From positions 1 through 10,263 of the forward strand of contig JACMRF010000013.1 of NCBI GenBank assembly GCA_014376575.1: a stretch of DNA of 10,263 bases. The letters are read 5' to 3'. Source of the DNA: Undibacterium sp. Its GTDB lineage: Bacteria > Pseudomonadota > Gammaproteobacteria > Burkholderiales > Burkholderiaceae. Numbering within the stretch: position 1 is the first letter of the stretch; each line of letters begins with the position of its first letter. Shown in pieces: positions 1 to 6,190 of this stretch. Made by a program: the position numbers and the translations under genes. The notes under the pieces were generated by a model. The model worked only from the letters and a program-made list of their open reading frames with translations. It was not told the DNA's origin and searched no databases.

Positions 1-375
1 CAATTTGTCGGCAAGAAAATGCGTACGCTCGACGAAGCTGAAGTGGCGCTAATCCAAAAAACCATCGATAGCTGGAAAGGCGCATCGAAATCAGAAACGG
101 CCGTCATGCATGCGCTGGAACGTCGTCGTGACAAATTGTTGGCAAATGATGAAGCCGTCACTGAGTTGATGGCAGAACATCCCCAACTCGATGCACAACA
201 ATTACGCACTATGATCCGCAATGCGCGCAAAGAGCAAGCAGAGAGTAAACCGCCGAAAGCCTATCGCGAGATCTTCCAACTACTGAAGGAGCTGGCCAAA
301 GTCAACGCGGCCAATGATGCAGAGACGGAAGATGGCGACGAGGAAGATGGCGACGAGGAAGAGGACGATGAGTGA
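1..375 (+). CDS. darP: Dual-action ribosomal maturation protein DarP (YjgA/DUF615 family), 5' end outside the window
   Basis: This is the C-terminal 124 residues of DarP, a cytoplasmic factor that associates with late 50S ribosomal precursors and helps their maturation. The frame is open from base 1, starting QFVGKKMRTLD, which matches the family's QxIGKxMR segment, so the in-frame ATG at 19 is internal. The family's signature near the end, QQLRTMIRNARKEQ followed by KPPKAYREIFQLLKEL, is clear. After the point where E. coli YjgA ends there is an extra acidic tail of about 25 residues containing EDGDE twice, encoded by a 15-bp tandem duplication. The stop codon lies inside the first codons of mog (8-base overlap), so the two are probably co-transcribed. 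Identity is secure. The role comes from family knowledge, and the function of the acidic tail is unknown. Confidence 0.93.
   Translation, partial: QFVGKKMRTLDEAEVALIQKTIDSWKGASKSETAVMHALERRRDKLLANDEAVTELMAEHPQLDAQQLRTMIRNARKEQAESKPPKAYREIFQLLKELAKVNAANDAETEDGDEEDGDEEEDDE
328..357 (+). repeat. Perfect 15-bp tandem duplication in the darP acidic tail
   Basis: The 15-mer GAAGATGGCGACGAG occurs twice back to back (328-342 and 343-357). It encodes EDGDE twice in the darP frame. Because the unit is a multiple of three, gain or loss of a copy keeps the darP frame open. The purine-rich 3' copy also lies just upstream of the mog start and leads into its ribosome binding region. Confidence 0.95.
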
Positions 376-979
376 TGTTGGCAACGACCGTGCGCTACGC
401 ATCGGTCTCGTCTCGATCTCGGATCGCGCTTCTAGCGGCGTCTATCAGGATCAGGGCTTACCAGCCCTGCAAGAATGGTTTGCCGCGGCTCTATCGACCC
501 CCTGGACCCTGGAAACGCGCTTGATACCAGACGACAGGGCAGCCATTGAGCAAGCCTTGATTACGCTGGTAGACAGTGCGCATTGTGATCTCGTGATAAC
601 CACCGGTGGCACTGGCCCAGCGCGGCGTGATGTCACTCCTGAAGCGACACTCGCGGTCGCCACCAAGGAAATGCCGGGGTTTGGCGAGCAAATGCGCCAG
701 ATCAGCCTACAATTTGTTCCCACTGCCATCCTATCAAGGCAAGTTGCGGTGATTCGAGAAACCGCCGGGCACGCTGGCTTAATTCTCAATTTGCCAGGCC
801 AGCCAAAATCCATCAAAGAAACCCTGGAAGGCCTGAAGGACGCCGATGGCAAGCAACTAGTCGCTGGTATTTTCGCTGCTGTTCCTTACTGCATCGATCT
901 GATCGGCGGACCTTATATCGAAACGAACGAAGCCGTTTGCAAGGTATTCAGACCTAAATCGGCGATCCGAACTCGTTAA
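368..979 (+). CDS. mog: Molybdopterin adenylyltransferase (MogA/Mog)
   Basis: The 203-residue protein is close to E. coli MogA along its whole length. MogA uses ATP to adenylylate molybdopterin, which prepares it for molybdate insertion by MoeA; it is cytosolic and works as a trimer. Visible hallmarks are RIGLVSISDRASSGVYQD (11-28), RLIPDD (51-56, with the conserved acidic residue), TTGGTGPARRDVTPEAT (78-94, substrate loop with the catalytic Asp88), MPGFGEQMR (102-110) and LILNLPGQPKSIKE (138-151). The start ATG at 368 is chosen because the homologous region begins right after it and a GAGGAAGAGG ribosome binding stretch lies just upstream. An in-frame ATG at 314 would only add a repetitive basic leader read across the darP tail. 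The gene overlaps the darP stop by 8 bases, which points to translational coupling. Confidence 0.95.
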   Translation: MSDVGNDRALRIGLVSISDRASSGVYQDQGLPALQEWFAAALSTPWTLETRLIPDDRAAIEQALITLVDSAHCDLVITTGGTGPARRDVTPEATLAVATKEMPGFGEQMRQISLQFVPTAILSRQVAVIRETAGHAGLILNLPGQPKSIKETLEGLKDADGKQLVAGIFAAVPYCIDLIGGPYIETNEAVCKVFRPKSAIRTR

Positions 980-1025
980 AAAACTCGTTAGTATCTCGCT
1001 TGAACAAATACAACTTAATAAAATC

Positions 1026-1700
1026 ATGACCTCTGCCCTGCTCGATACCATAGAACTAGAAAGCGCCCCTAACCCTTCCGTCTCCGTCATCTGGATGCAT
1101 GGTCTGGGTGCCGATGGCAACGATTTTGTCCCTATCGTCAAAGAACTCGATCTCAAGGGATGTCCCGGCATACGTTTTATCTTCCCGCATGCGGCAACGA
1201 TGCCCGTGACCATGAACGGTGGTTACGTCATGCGCGCCTGGTACGACATTTTAGGTACCGATATTGCCAAGCGCGAGGACGAGGCTGGCTTGCGCCAATC
1301 ACAAATTAGTATTGAGCAATTGATAGCTCGTGAAAATGCCCGAGGCATTCCGAGCGACCGCATTATCCTTGCCGGCTTCTCGCAAGGTTGTGCAATGACC
1401 TTACAAGTTGGCTTGCGTTATCCGGAAACCTTGGCAGGATTACTGTGTTTGTCCGGCTATGTGCCACTGCGCGATGTCGTCGCACAAGAGCGTCACGGCG
1501 CAAATCAACACACACCCATTTTTTTAGCGCATGGCCGGGCCGATCCTGTGATTGCACTGCAACGCGCAGAGCAATCACGCGATCTATTACAGGAACTTGG
1601 CTACAAAATAGAGTGGCACGAATACATGATGCAGCATTCAGTCTGCGCAGAAGAAATCGACGATATCGGCGTCTGGCTGCAAGCTGTATTGACGAAGTAA
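1026..1700 (+). CDS. Carboxylesterase / lysophospholipase-like alpha/beta hydrolase (Abhydrolase_2 family)
   Basis: This 224-residue cytosolic protein has no signal peptide and is the usual size for small bacterial serine carboxylesterases of the EstB / acyl-protein-thioesterase type. The family hydrolyses short-chain carboxyl esters and sometimes lysophospholipids; the natural substrate is not predictable here. The catalytic triad is visible: Ser119 in the nucleophile elbow GFSQG (117-121), Asp173 in HGRADPVI (169-176) and His204 in MQHSVC (202-207). The oxyanion-region motif WMHGLGADGNDF (23-34) is also typical. The ATG at 1026 is the first in frame and places the family N-terminus correctly, but its ribosome binding site is weak. 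It starts 46 bases after mog on the same strand and may be the last gene of that unit. A hairpin follows at 1737-1777. Confidence 0.9.
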   Translation: MTSALLDTIELESAPNPSVSVIWMHGLGADGNDFVPIVKELDLKGCPGIRFIFPHAATMPVTMNGGYVMRAWYDILGTDIAKREDEAGLRQSQISIEQLIARENARGIPSDRIILAGFSQGCAMTLQVGLRYPETLAGLLCLSGYVPLRDVVAQERHGANQHTPIFLAHGRADPVIALQRAEQSRDLLQELGYKIEWHEYMMQHSVCAEEIDDIGVWLQAVLTK

Positions 1701-1736
1701 AATCAGCGTCTTGCATTTATATTGAAGAAGCAATAT

Positions 1737-1777
1737 TTGAGGGTGCAACTTATGCTAATCGCATAAGTCACCCTCAA
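1737..1777. terminator. Long hairpin between convergent genes, probable bidirectional terminator
   Basis: TTGAGGGTG and ACTTATGC (1737-1745 and 1748-1755) pair perfectly with GCATAAGT and CACCCTCAA (1761-1768 and 1769-1777), giving 17 base pairs with a 2-base CA bulge and a TAATC loop. It sits exactly between the end of the esterase gene (+) and the stop of the diguanylate cyclase gene (-). Neither side has a proper T-run, so it may act as a Rho-assisted stop or an mRNA 3'-end stabiliser. Confidence 0.6.
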
Positions 1778-1779
1778 GT

Positions 1780-3081
1780 TCATTCACAAATCTGATTCCG
1801 TCCGCCAGACTTGGCTTTATAGAGTGCCGCATCGGCTTGTAAAAACAGAGCATTTTCTGTTTTGCATTGTGGATAAAACGCCACGCCGCCACTGATGGAA
1901 AATTGCTTGAATTGACCGGGAGCGATTTCGAATTCTATGGCGTTGAATCCTTCGCGCATTTCATTGAGTCTCGCAATGATTTTGTCGTGATCCGCATCCC
2001 AGAACAGCATAACGAATTCTTCACCGCCAAAGCGGCTGAGCAGTGCCTTGTCTTCCAAGAACTGCCCAAGAAACATCGACAAACGCTTGATGACGATGTC
2101 ACCAAAATGATGACCCCAGGTGTCATTGATGGTTTTAAACTTATCAATATCAAAGATCACTGCAGCTAAAGGAATTGCCGCTCTTTCGGCCTCGTAAATT
2201 CTTTCTTGAGCGCGTTTCTTATAACCAATTTTATTTAATAGACCAGTCGCCCTGTCTCGCGAAATTAGATTTTTATTGGTCCGTATTTTATTGATGCGGT
2301 TGATAATTTGCGAGCTGGTAATGTGATTGGTCTGGTGCATCATGATGACGTCGAAACCGGCGTCGATCGCAGTTTCAGACAATGCCGTATCGTTTTCAGT
2401 TTGTAGAAAAATGATTTCCAGGCTAGGGTCAGTTGCGATATTTTTTTGCACGATTTCGGCTAACGATTCGGCACCCGCAAACATCGCGCTTTCGATCACG
2501 ACGACATCGGGCAGCCAATGCTTCACTTCGGTATGTAGCGTTTGGAATGCCTCATGGCGTTTGATCGCAATATTATGTCTCGAAAATAAAGCTTCATCGA
2601 GTGGAACCGAGTCGCCAAGGACCAATACTTTGCCCTGATCATCGCGTTTCCGCTGTGCAAACAGGTTAAATAGATTGTCGATTAAATCTTCGCTACTAAA
2701 AGGCTTTTCGGCATAAGCCAGGCAATTGGTATCAACTAGCATTTTTTGCAACAAATATCGACTACCCTGTTTTTCAGTTTCCAGATAAATATACTGATGA
2801 TTGTCGGGCAGGGGTTTCAGCAAGTCGCGCAAAAACATGGATTGACTCGGCTGCCCTGATTGATGATTGTGCAATACATCCAGATCAACGACAAACAAAT
2901 CACTTTCGTTTGCCCCCAACATGGCAAAAATAAAAGATTCCATCTTTGAATAAAACAAAATATCAAAGTTATATTTATGCGCATGCAGCTTTAATATTTC
3001 ACTTTCATCCTGAATGAAAAAGCGCTCTGCCAGCATGTAAACGTTATTCTGATACAAGCCGTTGTTGTGTGACATAGACAT
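1780..3081 (-). CDS. PleD-like diguanylate cyclase: receiver, degenerate receiver, GGDEF
   Basis: The 433-residue soluble protein should make cyclic di-GMP from two GTP. The C-terminal GGDEF domain (about 272-433) looks active: FDIDKFKTIND (310-320), the signature RFGGEEF (350-356) and YKAKSGGRNQI (421-431) are intact. The RxxD inhibitory site normally just before the signature is absent; the aligned residues are Glu343 and Ala346. The N-terminal part looks like two CheY-type domains. The first (about 13-142) keeps an Asp at the phospho-acceptor position (DLFVVDLD, Asp66) and a KP motif (Lys127 region, AEKPFSS). The second (about 151-268) has PDVVVIES, with Glu197 in place of Asp, and no Lys-Pro. 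This order matches Caulobacter PleD. No membrane segment is seen. ATGs at 3081 and 3075 are both possible; the first is used, with AAGAGA just upstream. It is a single gene, and no partner kinase is in the window. Confidence 0.9.
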   Translation of the reverse strand: MSMSHNNGLYQNNVYMLAERFFIQDESEILKLHAHKYNFDILFYSKMESFIFAMLGANESDLFVVDLDVLHNHQSGQPSQSMFLRDLLKPLPDNHQYIYLETEKQGSRYLLQKMLVDTNCLAYAEKPFSSEDLIDNLFNLFAQRKRDDQGKVLVLGDSVPLDEALFSRHNIAIKRHEAFQTLHTEVKHWLPDVVVIESAMFAGAESLAEIVQKNIATDPSLEIIFLQTENDTALSETAIDAGFDVIMMHQTNHITSSQIINRINKIRTNKNLISRDRATGLLNKIGYKKRAQERIYEAERAAIPLAAVIFDIDKFKTINDTWGHHFGDIVIKRLSMFLGQFLEDKALLSRFGGEEFVMLFWDADHDKIIARLNEMREGFNAIEFEIAPGQFKQFSISGGVAFYPQCKTENALFLQADAALYKAKSGGRNQICE

Positions 3082-3388
3082 ATTTCTCTTAGGTTACTTT
3101 ATAGCTTGAGGTTAACACATTAGCCGATCGCTTAGCAATCACTTAACTAACGCATGAATACGGGATATTCAGGCAATTTAGGCCAATCTTCCACGCGCAA
3201 TGGCTAAGAACCGCCAAAATACTTTGCAGAACAATAAACGGTGTCATTTCACATATCGATATTCGCTAAATTTCTTTTGCCTTTGTCTCAATTTAGCTTA
3301 TTCTCATACTTGACTATGTATCATTGAGCCGGTGAATCCTGGACACTAGCTGATTAAAAAATTATCATTAAAACCAATGTAAACAAAT

Positions 3389-3486
3389 AAAAAGGCGGCA
3401 GGCCCGAAACGCAATGTTCATGAGGCCTGCAGGCCAGATAGGCTGAAGAACGGCATGAACATTGCGTGCTGGGCATACGACTTTTT
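3389..3486. repeat. Large nested inverted repeat upstream of cysK
   Basis: ACGCAATGTTCATG (3409-3422) pairs perfectly with CATGAACATTGCGT (3454-3467). Across a 3-base mismatch the arms continue with GCCC (3402-3405) and GGGC (3471-3474), and further out AAAAAG (3389-3394) faces CTTTTT (3481-3486). The 31-base apex contains the perfect 12-bp palindrome GGCCTGCAGGCC (3424-3435). GCAGGCC at 3398-3404 could instead pair with GGCCTGC at 3424-3430, so two alternative folds exist. The T-run at the end makes it terminator-like for plus-strand transcripts, although the T-run lies several bases from the main stem. Function is unknown: a terminator, a small-RNA 3' end, an attenuator or a mobile-repeat remnant would all fit. 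Confidence 0.75.
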
Positions 3487-3512
3487 AACATTTAAGATAT
3501 TAACTCTACAAT
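3485..3512 (+). promoter_or_regulatory. Probable sigma70-type promoter of cysK
   Basis: TTAACA (3485-3490) and TACAAT (3507-3512) each match the -35 and -10 consensus at five of six bases, with a 16-base spacer. Transcription would start near 3519, about 70 bases before the cysK ATG. The -10 box is bracketed by AACTC (3502-3506) and GAGTT (3513-3517), a small inverted repeat that could be an operator. No CysB site can be assigned from sequence alone. Confidence 0.55.
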
Positions 3513-3589
3513 GAGTTCAACGTAATGCCACTTTGCATTTATTAGACTCACTGTTCGATCACATTTAATTTATTTACAAAAGGAAATCT

Positions 3590-4564
3590 ATGGCGCTATA
3601 TTTGAATAATGCAGACTCGATAGGGCGAACTCCTTTAGTTCGCCTCAACCGTATCACAGAAGGTTTAGCAGCAACGGTGTTAGTCAAAATCGAGGGGCGC
3701 AATCCGGCCTATTCAGTGAAATGCCGGATCGGTGCAGCGATGGTTGCCGATGCCGAAGCACGTGGCTTATTAGGACCCGGTAAGGAAATCATTGAACCGA
3801 CGAGCGGCAATACAGGTATCGCACTGGCATTTGTCGCTGCAGCAAAAGGCATCCCACTCACCTTGACCATGCCTGACACGATGAGCATAGAAAGGCGTAA
3901 ATTGTTGGTGGCCTACGGCGCCAAATTAATTTTGACCGAAGGAGCAAAAGGCATGAAGGGTGCAATCGCCAAAGCCGAAGAAATTCTGGCTAGCGCACCC
4001 GAACGTTATGTCTTGTTGCAACAATTTAAGAATCCCGCCAATCCCGCGATTCATGAAAAAACTACAGGACCAGAGATTTGGGCTGACACGGAAGGCAACA
4101 TTGATATCTTCGTTTCTGGTGTAGGCACGGGCGGCACGATTACTGGCGTATCGCGCTATATCAAGCAAACCAAGGGCAAAAAGATACTCACGGTGGCGGT
4201 TGAGCCGACTGCCAGTCCCGTTTTGACGCAACAACGTGCCGGTCTGCCACTGCAACCAGGACCCCATAAAATACAAGGTATTGGTGCTGGTTTTGTGCCC
4301 GATGTAATCGACATGTCGCTCATCGATCAAATAGAGTTAGTGAGCAATGAAGATGCCGTTTTGTACGCGCAAAGACTGGCAAAAGAAGAAGGCATCCTCG
4401 CTGGTATCTCATGCGGGGCAGCAACCGCAGCGGCGATACGGCTGGCGAAATTGCCTGAACACGCGGGAAAAACGATAGTGGTGGTATTGCCTGACTCTGG
4501 CGAGCGTTATTTAAGTACAATTTTGTTTGAAGGACTATTTGACGCAACGGGTGTAGCAGTTTAA
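3590..4564 (+). CDS. cysK: Cysteine synthase A (O-acetylserine sulfhydrylase)
   Basis: The 324-residue PLP enzyme makes L-cysteine from O-acetylserine and sulfide, the last step of sulfate assimilation, in the cytosol. It aligns with E. coli CysK from end to end. The PLP lysine is Lys44 in [11 protein letters not shown] (38-48). The substrate loop is PTSGNTGIA (70-78), the phosphate-binding loop GVGTGGT (177-183), and the late motifs are [15 protein letters not shown] (223-237) and GISCGAA (272-278), where Ser274 is the expected contact to the PLP ring nitrogen. MSIERRKLL and KGMKGAI favour CysK over CysM. The ATG at 3590 follows an AAAAGGAAA ribosome binding site and gives the normal length. 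It is transcribed alone, from the promoter at 3485-3512, and faces yaeQ across a 53-base gap. In many bacteria cysK is under CysB control; I did not identify such a site. Confidence 0.96.
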   Translation: MALYLNNADSIGRTPLVRLNRITEGLAATVLVKIEGRNPAYSVKCRIGAAMVADAEARGLLGPGKEIIEPTSGNTGIALAFVAAAKGIPLTLTMPDTMSIERRKLLVAYGAKLILTEGAKGMKGAIAKAEEILASAPERYVLLQQFKNPANPAIHEKTTGPEIWADTEGNIDIFVSGVGTGGTITGVSRYIKQTKGKKILTVAVEPTASPVLTQQRAGLPLQPGPHKIQGIGAGFVPDVIDMSLIDQIELVSNEDAVLYAQRLAKEEGILAGISCGAATAAAIRLAKLPEHAGKTIVVVLPDSGERYLSTILFEGLFDATGVAV

Positions 4565-4571
4565 ATTTACT

Positions 4572-4608
4572 AGCGTGCCTTTAATCTCTCATGGATAAGG
4601 GCGCTTTT
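4572..4608 (+). terminator. Possible cysK terminator (imperfect hairpin and short T-run)
   Basis: AGCGTGCCTTTA (4572-4583) can pair imperfectly with TAAGGGCGCT (4596-4605) over a 12-base loop and is followed by TTTT. It lies between the cysK stop and the yaeQ stop (convergent). The stem contains extra unpaired T residues, so the call is moderate. Confidence 0.4.
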
Positions 4609-4617
4609 AGGTAAGGC

Positions 4618-5160
4618 CTAGCCGAACTCTTTGAAGGTCTCAAGATCCACCTGAACGGACTCATCGCCACCCGACATCCAGATTTGTCCATCTTGAATGG
4701 TGCATTGTAGTTGCATATTACGTTGTGCTAATTTAGCCAAAGCCTGGCTGGTTGCGGATGGGATATTTTTTACTTGAAGATTTTTTGCGCGATCGAGACG
4801 GCTATTGATTTGCTTCCACCAGATGCTGCTGGCGTGAGCGAAGCTATACACCACAACCTGCTCTGCCCTGCCGCATGCCTTGAGTAAACGCCGGTCTTCA
4901 GGCTGCCCGACCTCACCCCAGAGCTGAATGGCGTCGGTGTAGTCTTTTAACCAAAAGTCTGGCTCTTCGGTATCCGAGATACCCTTACCAAAACTTAGGC
5001 GCTCACTGGCGTGTATGGCAAACGCCAGAACCCGGATCATCATGCGCTCGTCAGTTTCTGAAGGGTGGCGCGCAATCGTCAGGCTATGGTCGGCGTAATA
5101 GCCCCTGTCCATATCAGAAATATTAAGCTCAGCTTTGTAAATAGTAGATTTAAGCGCCAT
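4618..5160 (-). CDS. yaeQ: YaeQ family protein
   Basis: The 180-residue cytosolic protein matches E. coli YaeQ (181 residues) throughout: MALKSTIYKAELNISDMDR (1-19), SLTIARHPSETDERMMIRVL (26-45), WGEVGQPEDRRLLKAC (81-96), SIWWKQ (112-117) and CTIQDGQIWMS (153-163). The family has a PD-(D/E)XK nuclease-like fold; the Asp76-Glu83-Lys94 region is a plausible core. No nuclease activity or pathway is firmly established for it. An older report of it compensating for loss of the transcription antiterminator RfaH has been doubted. The ATG shares one base with the purU stop codon (TAATG), so translation is probably coupled to purU. Family assignment is firm; the function is open. Confidence 0.93.
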   Translation of the reverse strand: MALKSTIYKAELNISDMDRGYYADHSLTIARHPSETDERMMIRVLAFAIHASERLSFGKGISDTEEPDFWLKDYTDAIQLWGEVGQPEDRRLLKACGRAEQVVVYSFAHASSIWWKQINSRLDRAKNLQVKNIPSATSQALAKLAQRNMQLQCTIQDGQIWMSGGDESVQVDLETFKEFG

Positions 5161-6026
5161 TATTTGAACACCACTGTCTTGTGAGCATTGAGCAAAATAC
5201 GGTGTTCAACAAAACATTTCACGGCACGCGCCAGAACGACACATTCAACATCGCGCCCAATAGCCGTTAAGGTATCAGGATCCATAGAGTGATCAACACG
5301 CTCCACGTCTTGTTCGATGATTGGGCCTTCATCGAGATCACCGGTGACGAAATGCGCGGTTGCACCAATCAGTTTCACACCACGTTCATGCGCTTGATAA
5401 TACGGTTTGGCACCTTTAAAACTCGGCAAAAAGGAATGATGAATATTGATCGCCCGACCAGTCAATGCGGTACACATTTCGGGCGACAATATCTGCATAT
5501 AGCGCGCCAACACAACCAGCTCAACCTGATTACTCTCAACGATATCGAGGATTTTTTGTTCCTGTGCACGCTTGACTTCGGCCGATGCACCAATCGCCAA
5601 AGGCAGGTGATGGAATGGAATATTGTAGCTGGCGGCTAGTTGATAAAAATCCGTATGATTAGAAATAATCGCCTTGATCTCTACTGGTAACAGACCGCTC
5701 TTGAAGCGAAACAGTAAGTCATTGAGGCAATGGCCGATCTTCGATACCATCAATACGATACGCGGTTTGTGACGCGCATCGTGCAACTGCCAGCTCATTT
5801 TCAAGCTATCGCCCAATCTAGCAAAATCTGCACGTAAAGTGGCATCGTCGATAACCGCATCTTCCAGCGCAAAATGGACCCGCATGAAAAACAATTGGGA
5901 TTGCGCATCACCGAATTGCGCTGAATCGATAATATTGCAACCGTGGCTGGCTAAAAATCCGGAAACGCTATGCACGATACCGCGTTGATCTGGGCAAGAT
6001 AGTGTGAGAATATATTCTGGGTACAT
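5160..6026 (-). CDS. purU: Formyltetrahydrofolate deformylase
   Basis: PurU hydrolyses 10-formyltetrahydrofolate to formate and tetrahydrofolate. This balances the one-carbon folate pool and supplies formate for purine synthesis by PurT. The 288-residue product has an N-terminal ACT-type regulatory domain (YILTLSCPDQRGIVHSVSGF, 5-24, to about residue 85), followed by a formyltransferase-fold domain. The catalytic Asn-His-Asp set is visible as NIHHSFLPSF (194-203) and GDLDEGPII (229-237, Asp232). The ATG at 6026 is chosen because family members begin at this point. Upstream TTG or GTG starts (to 6071) would add up to 15 non-conserved residues. No good Shine-Dalgarno sequence precedes the ATG, so low or regulated translation is possible. 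It is followed without a gap by yaeQ; in E. coli PurU responds to methionine and glycine. Confidence 0.95.
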   Translation of the reverse strand: MYPEYILTLSCPDQRGIVHSVSGFLASHGCNIIDSAQFGDAQSQLFFMRVHFALEDAVIDDATLRADFARLGDSLKMSWQLHDARHKPRIVLMVSKIGHCLNDLLFRFKSGLLPVEIKAIISNHTDFYQLAASYNIPFHHLPLAIGASAEVKRAQEQKILDIVESNQVELVVLARYMQILSPEMCTALTGRAINIHHSFLPSFKGAKPYYQAHERGVKLIGATAHFVTGDLDEGPIIEQDVERVDHSMDPDTLTAIGRDVECVVLARAVKCFVEHRILLNAHKTVVFK

Positions 6027-6079
6027 GATGTTGGAGGGTAAAAAATTCAGCACGCATTGTCTCACGACCAAGAGAATTA

Positions 6080-6108
6080 AATATAAAAAGCACGATCGTT
6101 CTAATTAA
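6080..6108 (-). promoter_or_regulatory. Candidate purU-yaeQ promoter
   Basis: On the minus strand TTAATT (complement of 6103-6108) and TATATT (complement of 6080-6085) are spaced by 17 bases. The -10 box is good and the -35 weak. A start near 6073 would leave a leader of about 47 bases before the purU ATG. Confidence 0.4.
6090..6101. promoter_or_regulatory. Candidate operator (near-palindrome centred on CGATCG)
   Basis: GCACGATCGTTC is a 10-of-12 palindrome. It sits inside the spacer of the purU promoter candidate and about 10 bases upstream of TATAGT (6111-6116), a -10-like box for the divergent oxidoreductase gene. Palindromes of this kind are typical of TetR-type repressors, but no regulator gene is in the window, so the assignment is inference. 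Confidence 0.3.
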
Positions 6109-6190
6109 TGTATAGTAATACACTTTCACAAACTTTAATCATGCGATTTTGGTTTTGCCAATAACACGATTACTTACGGAGACCAACAAA

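Larger units (their letters stand above)
3082..3589. other. 508-base intergenic region between divergent GGDEF and cysK genes
   Basis: I find no convincing coding sequence here. The left part (3082-3300) is AT-rich and must hold the cyclase promoter; a TATAAA-like box is present on the minus strand near 3099-3104 but lacks a good -35. TTGCCT (3277-3282) and TATTCT (3299-3304), 16 bases apart, form a weak plus-strand promoter candidate. The right part holds the inverted-repeat element at 3389-3486 and the cysK promoter, both listed separately. The cysK ribosome binding site is AAAAGGAAA at 3578-3586. Confidence 0.7.

Noticed and set aside
314..367. In-frame upstream extension of mog from the ATG at 314
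   Set aside because: It would encode a repetitive basic leader read out of frame through the darP tail repeat. MogA homology begins only after the ATG at 368, which has its own ribosome binding sequence.
451..852. 133-codon open frame on the minus strand inside mog
   Set aside because: It is an antisense shadow of a gene with strong MogA homology, with no ribosome binding site and no recognisable protein.
2327..2638. 103-codon plus-strand frame inside the diguanylate cyclase gene
   Set aside because: It lies wholly antisense to the receiver domains and has cysteine- and serine-rich low-plausibility composition with no motif.
3424..3435. GGCCTGCAGGCC as a protein operator on its own
   Set aside because: It sits in the apex of a larger inverted repeat and is better read as part of that structure; no known regulator motif was matched.
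3389..3486. The cysK-upstream repeat as an insertion sequence or transposon
   Set aside because: It is only about 100 bases, with no transposase and no clear target-site duplication. A non-autonomous repeat cannot be excluded without genome comparison.
3926..4330. 134-codon minus-strand frame inside cysK
   Set aside because: It is antisense to conserved cysK motifs, so its openness follows from cysK codon use; no start signals are seen.
6027..6071. Longer PurU starting at TTG 6071 or GTG 6065
   Set aside because: The added residues are not part of the PurU family, and no ribosome binding site precedes those codons.
6149..6190. Longer oxidoreductase starting at TTG 6149
   Set aside because: The ATG at 6191 has a well-spaced ACGGAGA sequence, and family homology starts after it.
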